In this document: positions 23,765 to 32,799 of the stretch, piece by piece | How the letters are laid out: every line of letters starts with the position of its first letter | Numbering within the stretch: the first letter of the stretch is position 1 | NCBI GenBank assembly: GCA_028767165.1 | Contig: JARACJ010000006.1 | Location: 186,001-250,000, forward strand | Length of the DNA: 64,000 bases | Source of the DNA: Proteobacteria bacterium DTSAM18 | Lineage (GTDB): Bacteria; Myxococcota_A; UBA796; GCA-2862545 | Reading direction: 5' to 3' | Translations under genes and position numbers: made by a program | The notes under the pieces: generated by a model | What the model saw: the letters and a program-made list of their open reading frames with translations, nothing else | The model's database searches: none | Told to the model about the DNA's origin: nothing

Positions 23765-24763
23765 ATGCCCGCCACCGCCTTCGTGCTGGCCGCCGGCCGC
23801 GGAACCCGCCTGCGTCCCCTCACCCACCACCGGCCCAAGCCGCTCGTGCCGGTCTGTGGCATCCCCATGCTCGACTACACGCTGGCGGATCTCGCCGCCC
23901 ACGGCCACACCGAAGCGGTGGTCAACGCGTTCCACCACGCCGGCGACATCGATGCGTGGGCCCGCCGGGACGACCACCCCCTGAAACTGCACGTCTCCGT
24001 GGAGACGGACATCCTCGGCACCGGCGGTGGCATCCGGAAGGCCCGGGAGCTCCTCGACGAGCGTTTCGTCGTGGTCAACGGCGACGTGCTGCACACCGTC
24101 GACCTCACCTCCCTGCTCGCGGCGGTACCCCCAGGCGGCGCGGCGATGGCCCTGCGGGTGGCGCCCCAGGCCGTCGACACCTACGGACCGGTGTTCGCGG
24201 ATGCACAGGGCGTGGTCACCACCCTGTCGGACGTCGTGAGGACCAACCCGGTGGGCGCCGAGCGGAAGGACACCCACTTCACCGGCATCCACGCCATGAG
24301 CCGCAGTGCGCTCGACCTCGTCGGAGAGGGAGAGCAGTGCATCGTGCGCACGGCCTACAAGGCGCTCGTGCCCCACCGCAAGGTCGGCTCCATCCGCCAC
24401 GAGGGCACCTGGCTCGACGTCGGCAACCCCGCCGTCTACCTGTCCGCCAACCTCGCGGCGCTCACCACCCGCCTGCCCCTGCCCCTCGACCCGACCACCC
24501 GGGCCTGGTGCGCGCGCGGTCCCCGCGGCTCGGTGGGTGCACTGCCCCCCGGCGTGAAGGTGGAGGGTGCCGTCTGGATCGGAAAGGCCGCGAGCGTCCC
24601 CCCCGGGGTGGAGCTCACCGACTGCGTCATCGGTCCGCGTTCATTCGTCAGCCCCGGCGCCCGATTGCGTCGATGCGTGGTGTGGGACGGCGCCGAGGTA
24701 CCTGCCGGCACCTACACGGACACCATCTTCTTCGAAGGCGGCATGCTCGCCGTCTCACCCTAG
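23765..24763 (+). CDS. Sugar-phosphate nucleotidyltransferase (mannose-1-P guanylyltransferase-like)
   Basis: This 332-residue cytoplasmic GT-A enzyme activates a sugar-1-phosphate with NTP. The nucleotide-binding signature AAGRGTRLRPLT and KPLVPVCG is at residues 9-30, followed by ETDILGTGGGI and the metal-site VVNGDVLH. After about residue 240 the chain has left-handed beta-helix-like hexapeptides (VEGAVWIGKAASVPPGVEL, CVIGPRSFVSPGA), typical of GDP-mannose or dTDP-glucose type pyrophosphorylases with a C-terminal helix. The exact sugar cannot be assigned. ATG 23765 follows AAGGAG. It is 11 nt upstream of the FAD enzyme gene, so they are probably co-transcribed. Confidence 0.9.
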   Translation: MPATAFVLAAGRGTRLRPLTHHRPKPLVPVCGIPMLDYTLADLAAHGHTEAVVNAFHHAGDIDAWARRDDHPLKLHVSVETDILGTGGGIRKARELLDERFVVVNGDVLHTVDLTSLLAAVPPGGAAMALRVAPQAVDTYGPVFADAQGVVTTLSDVVRTNPVGAERKDTHFTGIHAMSRSALDLVGEGEQCIVRTAYKALVPHRKVGSIRHEGTWLDVGNPAVYLSANLAALTTRLPLPLDPTTRAWCARGPRGSVGALPPGVKVEGAVWIGKAASVPPGVELTDCVIGPRSFVSPGARLRRCVVWDGAEVPAGTYTDTIFFEGGMLAVSP

Positions 24764-24774
24764 GAGCAACGCCC

Positions 24775-26370
24775 ATGGTCGCACCCGCAGAGCGAAGCTG
24801 GTCCAAGAAGGCCCCCCACGATGGTCCATGGGACGCCGTCGTCATCGGCACCGGCATCGGCTCCATGACCACCGCAGCCGCCCTCGCCCAGCTCGGCAAG
24901 CGGGTGCTCCTGCTCGAACAGCACTACGTGCCCGGCGGCTACACCCACGCCTTCCGGCGCAAGGGCTACACCTGGGATGCCGGCGTGCACCTCATCGGGG
25001 AGATGAGCGAGAAGGCGATGCCGGGCAGGCTCATGAACCGCCTGACCGGCGGCCGCCTGCAGTGGGAGGAGCTCGGAAGCCCCTTCGAGAGCTTCTTCTT
25101 CCCGGACGAGGAGCCCTTCTACTTCGCCAACCGGCTGGACGCGCACAAGGACAACCTGAAGGACCGCTTCCCGGACGAAGCGAAGGGCATCGATGCCTTC
25201 TTCGACGACTCCCGCGCGGCCACGAAGGCCATGGGCGCCTGGTTCCCCACCCAGACCATGCCGCTGCTGGCCGCCAAGGTGGCCCGTCCCATCGCCGGAC
25301 GCCGCTTCTTCAAGGACCTGCAGCGCACCACCGCGCAGGTCACCGCCAGCCACGTGAAGACCCCGCTACTGCAGAGCATCCTGAACGGTCAGTGGGGCTA
25401 CCACGGCTCGATCCCCACCGAGGCCGCCTGGCCGATGATGGCCATGATCCACCGCCACTACGCCTACGGCGCCTACTACCCGGTGGGTGGCTCCGAGCGG
25501 ATCGCCGTGGAGCTGCTGAAGACGGTGGCGGAGGCAGGCGGCTGGACCCGCATCGTCGCCCCGGTCGACCACATCAAGCTCGTCAAGGGCCGGGCGGTCG
25601 GCGTGGTCCTGGCGGACGGCGAGGAGATCCGGGCGCCCATCGTCATCAGTGGTGCCGGCGCCCACAACACCCTGCGCAAGCTGCTGCCCGACGAGGTGCG
25701 ACGCCAGGAGTGGGCGAAGTCGATCCTCGCCCTGCCCACCTCTCCTGCCCACCTGGGGCTGAACATCGGCTTCAAGGGCGACATCACCCGGGCCGGCGCC
25801 ACGCGGGCGAGCCAGTGGTACTACAACTCCATCGGCCACGAGCACACCTACTGGGAGATGGAGCCCGGCAAGCCCGTGCCCGAGCCCGACTGCCTGTTCA
25901 CCAGCTTCCCGAGCCTGAAGGACCCCCACCACGATCCCGGTCCGGACCAGCGGCACACCGGCGAGATCGTCACCTTCGTGAGGCCCGAGGTCTTCGCGAA
26001 GTGGGCCGGCACCGACTGGCGCAGGCGCGGAGACGACTACGAGGCCTTCAAGGAGGAGATCGCCCAGCGCATGCTCGACGTCCTCTTCCGCCACCGGCCC
26101 GAGCTGAAGCCGATGGTCGACCACCACGAGCTGTCCACCCCGCTGAGCACCGACAAGTTCGTGGGCGCCTGGGGTGGCGGCATCTACGGCCTGGCCGCGA
26201 CCAAGGACCGTTGGCTGAACCCCCACCTGCGGCCGCGCACCCCCATCCCGGGGCTGATCCTCACGGGCACCGACATCGCGCTGTGCGGCGTGGTCGGCGG
26301 CTTCATGGGGGGCATGCTCGCCGCCGCCTCCGTGGAGCCCCGAGGTGTCCTGCCGATGATGAAGTCGTAG
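24775..26370 (+). CDS. FAD-dependent oxidoreductase (phytoene desaturase / retinol saturase family)
   Basis: This is a 531-residue flavoprotein. The Rossmann GxGxxG is VVIGTGIGSMTTAAALAQLG at about residues 22-42, followed by LLLEQHYVPGGYTHAF, the motif of carotenoid isomerases and retinol saturases. A second FAD contact is near the C-terminus (IPGLILTGTDIALCGVVGG). PVGGSERIAVELLKTV and VVISGAGAHNTLRKLLP complete the family pattern. Substrates in the family are polyenes, retinoids or other lipids; which applies here is unknown. It is translated just after the nucleotidyltransferase with its own TAGGAG. No crt gene is nearby, so carotenoid synthesis is not supported by context. Confidence 0.9.
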   Translation: MVAPAERSWSKKAPHDGPWDAVVIGTGIGSMTTAAALAQLGKRVLLLEQHYVPGGYTHAFRRKGYTWDAGVHLIGEMSEKAMPGRLMNRLTGGRLQWEELGSPFESFFFPDEEPFYFANRLDAHKDNLKDRFPDEAKGIDAFFDDSRAATKAMGAWFPTQTMPLLAAKVARPIAGRRFFKDLQRTTAQVTASHVKTPLLQSILNGQWGYHGSIPTEAAWPMMAMIHRHYAYGAYYPVGGSERIAVELLKTVAEAGGWTRIVAPVDHIKLVKGRAVGVVLADGEEIRAPIVISGAGAHNTLRKLLPDEVRRQEWAKSILALPTSPAHLGLNIGFKGDITRAGATRASQWYYNSIGHEHTYWEMEPGKPVPEPDCLFTSFPSLKDPHHDPGPDQRHTGEIVTFVRPEVFAKWAGTDWRRRGDDYEAFKEEIAQRMLDVLFRHRPELKPMVDHHELSTPLSTDKFVGAWGGGIYGLAATKDRWLNPHLRPRTPIPGLILTGTDIALCGVVGGFMGGMLAAASVEPRGVLPMMKS

Positions 26371-26441
26371 GCTTCCCTGACGGACTGCGGACCTCCTCTC
26401 GCGGTATACGTCTCCCAGTGACCGCCATGATCGGAGTTCCC

Positions 26442-27212
26442 ATGTTCGCCCGCATCCTCGCCCTGACCCTGGCCTTCGCCGCCACGCCCGCTGCCCTGGC
26501 CCAGGATCCCGCGCCCACTGCCGAGACGGCCAAGCCCACCTACGACCGGGGCTTTGCGTTCCGTCCCACCTTCCTGCTGCAGGAGGGCTCCATCACCGCC
26601 GGCGTGGCGTTCGCGGTCGAACACGGCGGCAAGCCCGTCGGCATCTCCGCGTACCACCTGTTCGGCCCCGCGGGCGGTCACAGCGCCACCATCGCCGGCG
26701 CAGACCTGCCCACCGCCGTGCGTGAGGTCATCCTGCGGGACGTCTTCACCGGCGAGATCATGGGCCGTGGCGAGGCGCCCAGGGCCCTGGCCGACGCCAC
26801 CACGATGAACGAGGACATCGGCCGCGACATGGTCTTCTTCGCCATCAAGCCCGCCGACCCCACCGACGTGAACGCCAAGATGGAAGGCCGGTTGGTGCAT
26901 CCCAAGCCCCTGGCCACGGGCAACCCCAAGGTGGGCGACACCATCACGCTCATCGCCCGCCTCGACTCCGGCACCGAGCAGGAGCTCGCCGAGCACAAGG
27001 CCAAGGTGGTGTTCCTCGAGGGCCCGCAGATGTACTACGAGTTCGTCGCCAAGGATCTCAACCTCACCGCCACCAACGGCGGCCCGCTCCTCAACGACAA
27101 GGGCCAGGTGGTCGGCATGCACCTCGGCGGCGGCCCGATGGACGGCCAGCTGATCGGCGCGGGCGTGCCGGTGGCCACCATCCAGGGACGGATGGACAAG
27201 GCCGGCCTGTAG
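26442..27212 (+). CDS. Secreted trypsin-like-fold protein lacking the catalytic Ser
   Basis: This 256-residue exported protein has signal peptide MFARILALTLAFAATPAALA (ATG 26442 behind CGGAG; ATG 26427 is possible). The chain resembles trypsin_2 peptidases. A His is present where the active-site His belongs (VGISAYHLFGP), and an Asp is plausible (NEDIGRDMVFFAI). The GxSGGP motif reads TATNGGPLLND, so the nucleophile Ser is replaced by Asn, although the following GGPLL..KGQVVGMHLGG frame is intact. It is therefore probably a pseudo-protease with a binding role, unless another residue serves. It stands 71 nt after the FAD enzyme gene and may be in the same transcript. Confidence 0.8.
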   Translation: MFARILALTLAFAATPAALAQDPAPTAETAKPTYDRGFAFRPTFLLQEGSITAGVAFAVEHGGKPVGISAYHLFGPAGGHSATIAGADLPTAVREVILRDVFTGEIMGRGEAPRALADATTMNEDIGRDMVFFAIKPADPTDVNAKMEGRLVHPKPLATGNPKVGDTITLIARLDSGTEQELAEHKAKVVFLEGPQMYYEFVAKDLNLTATNGGPLLNDKGQVVGMHLGGGPMDGQLIGAGVPVATIQGRMDKAGL

Positions 27213-27238
27213 GGGCTCGAGAGTCCAAGCGCCTTCGT

Positions 27239-27260
27239 AGGGGCGTGGAAGAGCGCCCCT
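27239..27260. terminator. Hairpin between convergent genes
   Basis: AGGGGCG (27239-27245) pairs with CGCCCCT (27254-27260) over an 8-nt loop, between stops at 27212 (+) and 27265 (-). The T-tract is weak. Confidence 0.5.
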
Positions 27261-27264
27261 TCCG

Positions 27265-28050
27265 CTACCCCACCCCACCTTCCGGCCGCCACCACAGCAT
27301 CCCCCGCTCCAGCAGCCAGGGGTCCGTCGACACGCCGTCGATCACCTCGGCGAGCCGCCGTGCGGTGCGGGCGAACACCTCCACCGGCGTGCCTCCGGCC
27401 GCGCGCTCCTGCTCCCATGCCTCGAGCCACGGCCCGAACAGGGGCCAGGCCCTTCCGCCCGGCCTCGCCTCCCGGCGCAGATCCCTCGGCAGCCGGTCGC
27501 GGAACAGCCACGGGCTGAAGCCCTTGCTGAAGTCGGTGCGCAGCCACAGCCCCTCGCGCCGGTGGCCATCGTCGGTCCGCCGCAGCTGCAGCACGCCCAT
27601 GACCTCGCCGTCGGGGCTGCAGGTGCCCTCCAGCACGCAGCCGCCCACGGCCACCTGGCCCACGAGCCGTGCATGGATGTCCGCGACCTCGGCCGGAGGG
27701 TACTGACGCAGCACGTTCATCACCCGGAGCAGGGCCACCGCCTCCCCCGCCCGAAGCGGCAGGTCGAAGTCGCCCACCCGCATGTCGACCGCCCCCTCGG
27801 CCAGACGCCGGGCGTGCTCGATACGCGCTTCGTGGTGATCCACGCCGACGACGGCGCCCGCCGCAGGGATCTCCGCCATGGCGTCGGCCCACTCGAGGGT
27901 CGTCCACGGGTTGCCGCCCACCCCGAGATCCACCAGCAGACCGCCCCTGGCATCGCCTTTCACAAGCTCTTCAAAGGCGTGCGCGACGAAGTCGTCGAGG
28001 GCCTCCAGTCGGCCTTGGCTGGTCTTTCCCCGGGTCTGCGATGCCTTCAT
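27265..28050 (-). CDS. SAM-dependent methyltransferase-like protein
   Basis: This is a 261-residue cytoplasmic protein. Motif I is LLVDLGVGGNPWTTLEWA (residues 39-56), the acidic loop is VVGVDHHEARIEHARRL, and motif III/IV is DMRVGDFDLPL, all in class I methyltransferase order. LRVMNVLRQYPPAEV occupies the post-II helix. The C-terminal 100 residues (SKGFSPWLFRDRLPRDL, ending LLERGMLWWRPEGGVG) are not family-typical. The substrate is unknown. It is divergent from the aldo/keto reductase with 114 bp between the starts. Confidence 0.75.
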   Translation of the reverse strand: MKASQTRGKTSQGRLEALDDFVAHAFEELVKGDARGGLLVDLGVGGNPWTTLEWADAMAEIPAAGAVVGVDHHEARIEHARRLAEGAVDMRVGDFDLPLRAGEAVALLRVMNVLRQYPPAEVADIHARLVGQVAVGGCVLEGTCSPDGEVMGVLQLRRTDDGHRREGLWLRTDFSKGFSPWLFRDRLPRDLRREARPGGRAWPLFGPWLEAWEQERAAGGTPVEVFARTARRLAEVIDGVSTDPWLLERGMLWWRPEGGVG

Positions 28051-28164
28051 GGGTCGTCCTCACGGTGGGCAGGTCCGCCCCGACCGCTGTATCCGTGCGC
28101 GCGCCCACGGACGAGCAGGAGCCAACAGGCTACGAGCGCCACGACCAAGGAGAGCGCCCGCATC

Positions 28165-29160
28165 ATGTCTGCCCGTGTCCCCTCCACGACGCTCGGCCAC
28201 CACGGCCCCACCGGCACCGTGCTCGGTCTCGGCATGGCCGCCCTCGGGCGTCCCGCGTACCACACCCTCGGCCACGCCCAGGACGTCGGCGGACGACGCG
28301 CCACGCCCGCCGAGCTGGAGGCCCACGCCCACGACGTGCTCGACGCCGCGTGGGACGCCGGCATCCGCTCCTTCGACACGGCCCGCTCCTACGGCCACGG
28401 CGAGGCCTTCCTGGCCCGCTGGCTCAAGCGTCGCGGCATCGCCCCGGACGCGGCCGCCATCAGCTCCAAGTGGGGCTACACCTACATCGGCAACTGGGAG
28501 CTCGACGCCGTCGTCCACGAGGTCAAGGAGCACACCGCCGACAACCTGCGCAAGCAGTGGCCCCAGACCCTCGCCCTGCTCGATGGCCACGTCGACGTGT
28601 ACTTCATCCACTCGGCCACCCTCGACACCGGCGTGCTCACCAACCGTGAGGTCCTCGGCAACCTGCAGGCCATCCGCGACCGCCACGGCGTCGCCATCGG
28701 GCTCACCGCCACCGGTCCCGCGCAGGCCGAGATCATCCGCACGGCCCTCGATGTGGCCCCCGAGCTGTTCAGCGTGGTGCAGGCCACGGTCAACCTGCTG
28801 GAGCGCGCCGCCCTGCCCGCCCTCGGCGAGGCGAAGCAGGCCGGCTGGGGCGTCATGGTCAAGGAAGGCGTCGCCAACGGCCGCCTCACCGAGCGCGCGA
28901 TCGACACCGAGGTGCGCAACGTGCTGATGCCCCTCGCCCGTCGCATGGAGACCACGCCCGACGCCATCGCCCTGGCCTGGCTGCTGCAGCGGTCCGAGCT
29001 CGACGTCGTGCTGTCCGGCGCGGCCACCGTCGACCACCTGCGGAGCAACCTGAAGGCACTCGACGTGACCTTCGAGCCCGCCGAGCTCGACGCCCTCGAT
29101 CAGCTGGTCATGGCACCGCAGGCATATTGGAAGAGCCGGAAGGCACTTCCCTGGACCTGA
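28165..29160 (+). CDS. Aldo/keto reductase
   Basis: This is a 331-residue NAD(P)H-dependent (beta/alpha)8 oxidoreductase. The catalytic tetrad is visible: Asp and Tyr in SFDTARSYGHGEA, Lys in ISSKWGY, and His in VYFIHS. The cofactor loop is at the end (VLSGAATVDHLRSNLKAL). It starts at ATG 28165 behind AAGGAGAG. The long loop HTLGHAQDVGGRRAT near the N-terminus is unusual. The physiological substrate is unknown. The last 53 nt overlap the 3' end of the opposing MscS gene. Confidence 0.92.
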   Translation: MSARVPSTTLGHHGPTGTVLGLGMAALGRPAYHTLGHAQDVGGRRATPAELEAHAHDVLDAAWDAGIRSFDTARSYGHGEAFLARWLKRRGIAPDAAAISSKWGYTYIGNWELDAVVHEVKEHTADNLRKQWPQTLALLDGHVDVYFIHSATLDTGVLTNREVLGNLQAIRDRHGVAIGLTATGPAQAEIIRTALDVAPELFSVVQATVNLLERAALPALGEAKQAGWGVMVKEGVANGRLTERAIDTEVRNVLMPLARRMETTPDAIALAWLLQRSELDVVLSGAATVDHLRSNLKALDVTFEPAELDALDQLVMAPQAYWKSRKALPWT

Positions 29161-30229
29161 TCACCACCTCGGGCGGCAGGTGCAGCGTGCGCTGCGGGAA
29201 GGGGATCTCCACCCCCTGGACCTCGAGCGTGTCGAGGATGCGCCGCACGACCTGATCCACCACCGCCTCGCGGGTGAGGGGCGTGTCGACCCACACCCGG
29301 GCGATGAGATCGATGCCGTCGGCCCCGAGCCCGCGTCCCATCACCCGCGGCCGGTGCACGGCCGGCTCCGACAGCACGTGGGGGATGGTGGCCAGCGCCT
29401 CGACGAGGGCATCCTCGAAGTCGCTCATGTGGGTGCCGTAGGCCACCTGGAACGGTACGTCGACGCGCTCGTGGGTGTTCTCGCCGCTGGACAGGTTGAC
29501 CAGCTTGGCCCGCCCCATCAGGGAGTTCGGGATCACGAGCTCGGCGCCGTCCATGCTCACCAGGCGTGTGGACCGCAGTCCGACCTCGACCACCCGGCCG
29601 CGGATGTCGCCCTCGACCACCAGGACGTCGCCCAGGCGGAAGGGGGCATCGGTGAGCAGGGACACACCCGCGAACAGGTTGCCGACCGTCTCCTGGGCGG
29701 CGAGACCGAGCACCACACCGGCGACACCGGCGGAGGCCAGCCAGCCGGACGGGTCGACCCCCTCCCAGCTCGACAGGATGATGTAGATGGCGACGGCCGC
29801 CACCACGATGCGCAGCGCCACCTGGAACATCGGCAGCGCCCGCTGGGCCAGCGCGTCGTCTTCACGGCGCCCCACCGTGGCGTCGAGGAAGTCGGAGGCC
29901 GCGTGCAGGGTGACCAGCGACCAGAAGACCACCGCCGCCGCCTGCAGCCCGTCGAAGAACACCTGGGGGAACTTCTCCGGCAGGAGCGAGCCGTCCTTGG
30001 CGAGGCCCATGCCCACGAGCAACACGGTGATCCGGATCGCCGTGCGCAGGTGACGCAGGAGCCGGGGATCGATCGGGATCCGAAGCCGGTGGCCGATGAG
30101 CTGGCTGACGGGCCCCACGAGCCGGCCCGCGAGCATCGCCGAGGCCCCCGACACCAGCATGGTCAGGCCGGCCATGGCCCAGCGGTGTTCCGTCAGCCAC
30201 GAGATCGCGGCGCGTCCTTCGGTCAGCAT
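29108..30229 (-). CDS. Mechanosensitive ion channel, MscS family
   Basis: This is a 373-residue inner-membrane protein. Four or more N-terminal hydrophobic helices precede the pore helix and MscS core: GVDPSGWLASAGVAGVVLGL, AAQETVGNLFAGVSLLTDAP, then the beta domain FRLGDVLVVEGDIRGRVVEV and GAELVIPNSLMGRAKLVN. The family opens under membrane tension and releases solutes on osmotic downshock. The start is ATG 30229 behind GGGAG; an in-frame GTG at 30241 is the alternative. Its 3' end overlaps the convergent aldo/keto reductase gene by 53 nt, so the transcripts would be antisense to each other. Confidence 0.92.
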   Translation of the reverse strand: MLTEGRAAISWLTEHRWAMAGLTMLVSGASAMLAGRLVGPVSQLIGHRLRIPIDPRLLRHLRTAIRITVLLVGMGLAKDGSLLPEKFPQVFFDGLQAAAVVFWSLVTLHAASDFLDATVGRREDDALAQRALPMFQVALRIVVAAVAIYIILSSWEGVDPSGWLASAGVAGVVLGLAAQETVGNLFAGVSLLTDAPFRLGDVLVVEGDIRGRVVEVGLRSTRLVSMDGAELVIPNSLMGRAKLVNLSSGENTHERVDVPFQVAYGTHMSDFEDALVEALATIPHVLSEPAVHRPRVMGRGLGADGIDLIARVWVDTPLTREAVVDQVVRRILDTLEVQGVEIPFPQRTLHLPPEVVIRSREVPSGSSNMPAVP

Positions 30230-30276
30230 CGTCTCCCACACGTCTCAGCTCCCCATGTCCCGGATCCGCCTGGACC

Positions 30277-32799
30277 CTACATCAGATGCCGCGGGTCGAC
30301 ATCCACCGTCATCCGCACGCCCCGCATCGGCTCCGCCCCCCAGATGCGGCCCGCGCGCGCCAGGAACGCACGCAACCCGCGGACATCCCCACCCCGAAGG
30401 ATGATCTGGAAGCGCCAGCGTCCGACGAGCCGGGGCAACGCCGCGGCCGTGGGGCCGAGGACCTGCACGCCGGGGTGTTCCCGGGTGAGGTCGCGCAGCT
30501 TGCGGGCCAGCGCGGAGGCCTCGCCCACCACCTTGCGCCGGTCGCCGCCGTCGAGGCGGAGCAGGACCAGGCGTGTGTGGGGTGGATAACGCATCATCTG
30601 CCGGATGCGGCTCTCCTTGGCCAGGAACTCCGGCACGGAGCCGAGTGCGTCGAGGGCGTAGTGATCGGGCTTGTAGGTCTGCACGAGCACGCGGCCGGGG
30701 ACATCGCCACGTCCGGCGCGACCGGCGAGCTGCTTGAGCAGGGCGAAGGTACGCTCGGAGGCCCGGAAGTCGGGCATGCGGAAGCCCTGGTCGGCGGACA
30801 CCACCACCGCGGTGTGCACGTCCGGGAAGTCGTGGCCCTTGGCGACGATCTGGGTGCCCACGAGCAGCTGGGCCTCCTTGTTGCGGAAGCGCTCGAGCAG
30901 GCGATGGTGCGCCCCGCGCACCGCCGTGGTGTCGGCGTCCATCCGGACCATGGAGACATCCGGGAACAGTGCGGTCAGCACCTGCTCCACCTTCTCCGTG
31001 CCCTTGCCCATCTGCTGCATCTCGGGCGCCTCGCACACCGGACAGTCACCGCTGAAGGGCCTCTTGAGGCCGCAATAGTGACAGGCCATCGTGGACGACC
31101 GGCTGTGCAGGGTCATGGAGATGCCGCAGTTGGGGCACTCGTAGCTGGCCCCGCAGGACTCGCACTGCACCAGGGTGGCGAAGCCGCGGCGGTTGTACAG
31201 CACCACCGCCTGCCCTCCCCGGGCGAAGGTCTGCCGCAGGGCGCCGACGACCTCCGGGGCGAACATGGGCCGGCCGCCGTCGGGCCCCTTGTCGACCTTG
31301 GTCATGTCGATGAGCTCGACGGAGGGCACCGGCCGCGGCGTGGCGCGCACCGGCAGCCGGAGCATGCCGTAGCGGCCCTCGGTGGCGTTGTGGAAGCTCT
31401 CCATGGACGGCGTGGCCGAAGCCAGGACGACCACCGCCCCCTTGCGCCGGCCGAGCACCACCGCCAGGTCCCGGGCATGGTAGGGCACGCCGTCGTCCTG
31501 CTTGTAGGAGTCGTCGTGCTCCTCGTCGACCACGATGAGGCCGAGGTCGGAGAAGGGCGCGAACAGGGCCGATCGGGCCCCCACGGCCACGCGGGCCTCG
31601 CCGGCGCGGATGCGGCGCCAGTGGGCCAGGCGGTCGCGGGCGGTGAGCCCGGAGTGGAGCACCGCGATGCCGTCGCCGAAGCGTGCCTTGAACCGGCCGA
31701 CCAGCTGGGGCGTGAGGCCGATCTCGGGCACCAGCACGCACACCTGCTTGCCGGCGTCGAGGGCCGCCTTGGCCGCCCCGAGGAACACCTCCGTCTTGCC
31801 CGAGCCGGTGACACCGAAGAGCAGGAAGGTGCCCTCGGCGTCCGGGGCCGTCAGCTCCGCGAGCGCCGCCTGCTGGTGCTCGTTGAGGGCCGGCGGCTCG
31901 GCGGCGCCCTGGGGCTGCACGTCCTCGAGCGCCTTGCGATCCTCGCGCTCGCCCCGCTCCACGAGGCCGAGCTCCTCCATCCGCTTGAGCGTGGATCGGC
32001 TCGACGCTCCCTGGGCAGCCGCGATCTCGGCGACGTCCAGCGTGCCGCCGGCGGCGGCGAGGGCGCTGATGATGGCCCGCATCCGGGTGCCGTTGGCCGG
32101 GGTCTTCACCATCGCCTCGGGCAGTGGAAGTGCGAGCGTGACGGTGGCCACCTTGGCCTGCAGACCGCCGATCTCCTTGTCGACCCACTGGGCGCAGCCG
32201 GCCTTCACGAGCCGATCGGCGTGCTTCTTGACCTGCGAGGCCGCCAGCTCCTTGTCGAGCTTGCGGGCCAGGCCCCGCTGGGTGAGCCCGGGCCGGGCGA
32301 TGACCTCCCGCATCACCAGGAGATCCCCGTCCCGGAGCTGTCCGGCCGTGAGGGCCTCGACGCCCTCGTCGGTGGGCAGCAGGGTGCGGACCGACTTCAT
32401 CCGCACCTGGGACGGCAGCGCCGTGTGGATCACCATCCCGAGGGGGCTGAGGTAGTAGCCGGCGATCCAGCGGAAGAAGCCGAGCTGCTCCTCGTCGAAG
32501 GCCGGCAGCGGATCGACCAGCTGCTTCAGCGGCTTCAGTCGAGCCGCCGGAACATCGCTGGTGTTCGACAGGCCCACGACGTAGCCTGTCTCCAGGCTGC
32601 GCCCGAGCGGCACCGCCACCACGTGACCCACCTTGAGATCTGCGGCCAAGGGGGCAGGAATGGCATAGGTGAGGGGTTCGGCGATGGGCCGGGCCACGGC
32701 CACCTGGGCGAACCTGTACCCAGCGACCGCGCCGGCGCCCGATACGCCCCGCCGCCCTTCGTTTGCCGTTTCACCCCTGGATGGGTACAGCGCCGACAT
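30277..32799 (-). CDS. priA: Primosomal protein N' (replication restart helicase)
   Basis: This is an 840-residue 3'-5' DNA helicase that reloads the replisome at stalled forks. It has the N-terminal 3'-end-binding domain (FAQVAVARPIAEPLTYAIP), a winged helix, Walker A LFGVTGSGKTEVF, Walker B VDEEHDDSYKQ, LASATPSMES, and the zinc-binding Cys set (QCESCGASYECPNCG, MACHYCG, CPVCEAPEM). Motif V/VI are LLVGTQIVAKGHDFP and LAGRAGRG. The start is ATG 32799, because the family N-terminus begins about residue 30 and no closer start exists upstream of it. The GTG at 32703 would cut the first strand. The ATG shares its CATG with the start of the opposite-strand gene. Confidence 0.96.
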   Translation of the reverse strand: MSALYPSRGETANEGRRGVSGAGAVAGYRFAQVAVARPIAEPLTYAIPAPLAADLKVGHVVAVPLGRSLETGYVVGLSNTSDVPAARLKPLKQLVDPLPAFDEEQLGFFRWIAGYYLSPLGMVIHTALPSQVRMKSVRTLLPTDEGVEALTAGQLRDGDLLVMREVIARPGLTQRGLARKLDKELAASQVKKHADRLVKAGCAQWVDKEIGGLQAKVATVTLALPLPEAMVKTPANGTRMRAIISALAAAGGTLDVAEIAAAQGASSRSTLKRMEELGLVERGEREDRKALEDVQPQGAAEPPALNEHQQAALAELTAPDAEGTFLLFGVTGSGKTEVFLGAAKAALDAGKQVCVLVPEIGLTPQLVGRFKARFGDGIAVLHSGLTARDRLAHWRRIRAGEARVAVGARSALFAPFSDLGLIVVDEEHDDSYKQDDGVPYHARDLAVVLGRRKGAVVVLASATPSMESFHNATEGRYGMLRLPVRATPRPVPSVELIDMTKVDKGPDGGRPMFAPEVVGALRQTFARGGQAVVLYNRRGFATLVQCESCGASYECPNCGISMTLHSRSSTMACHYCGLKRPFSGDCPVCEAPEMQQMGKGTEKVEQVLTALFPDVSMVRMDADTTAVRGAHHRLLERFRNKEAQLLVGTQIVAKGHDFPDVHTAVVVSADQGFRMPDFRASERTFALLKQLAGRAGRGDVPGRVLVQTYKPDHYALDALGSVPEFLAKESRIRQMMRYPPHTRLVLLRLDGGDRRKVVGEASALARKLRDLTREHPGVQVLGPTAAALPRLVGRWRFQIILRGGDVRGLRAFLARAGRIWGAEPMRGVRMTVDVDPRHLM

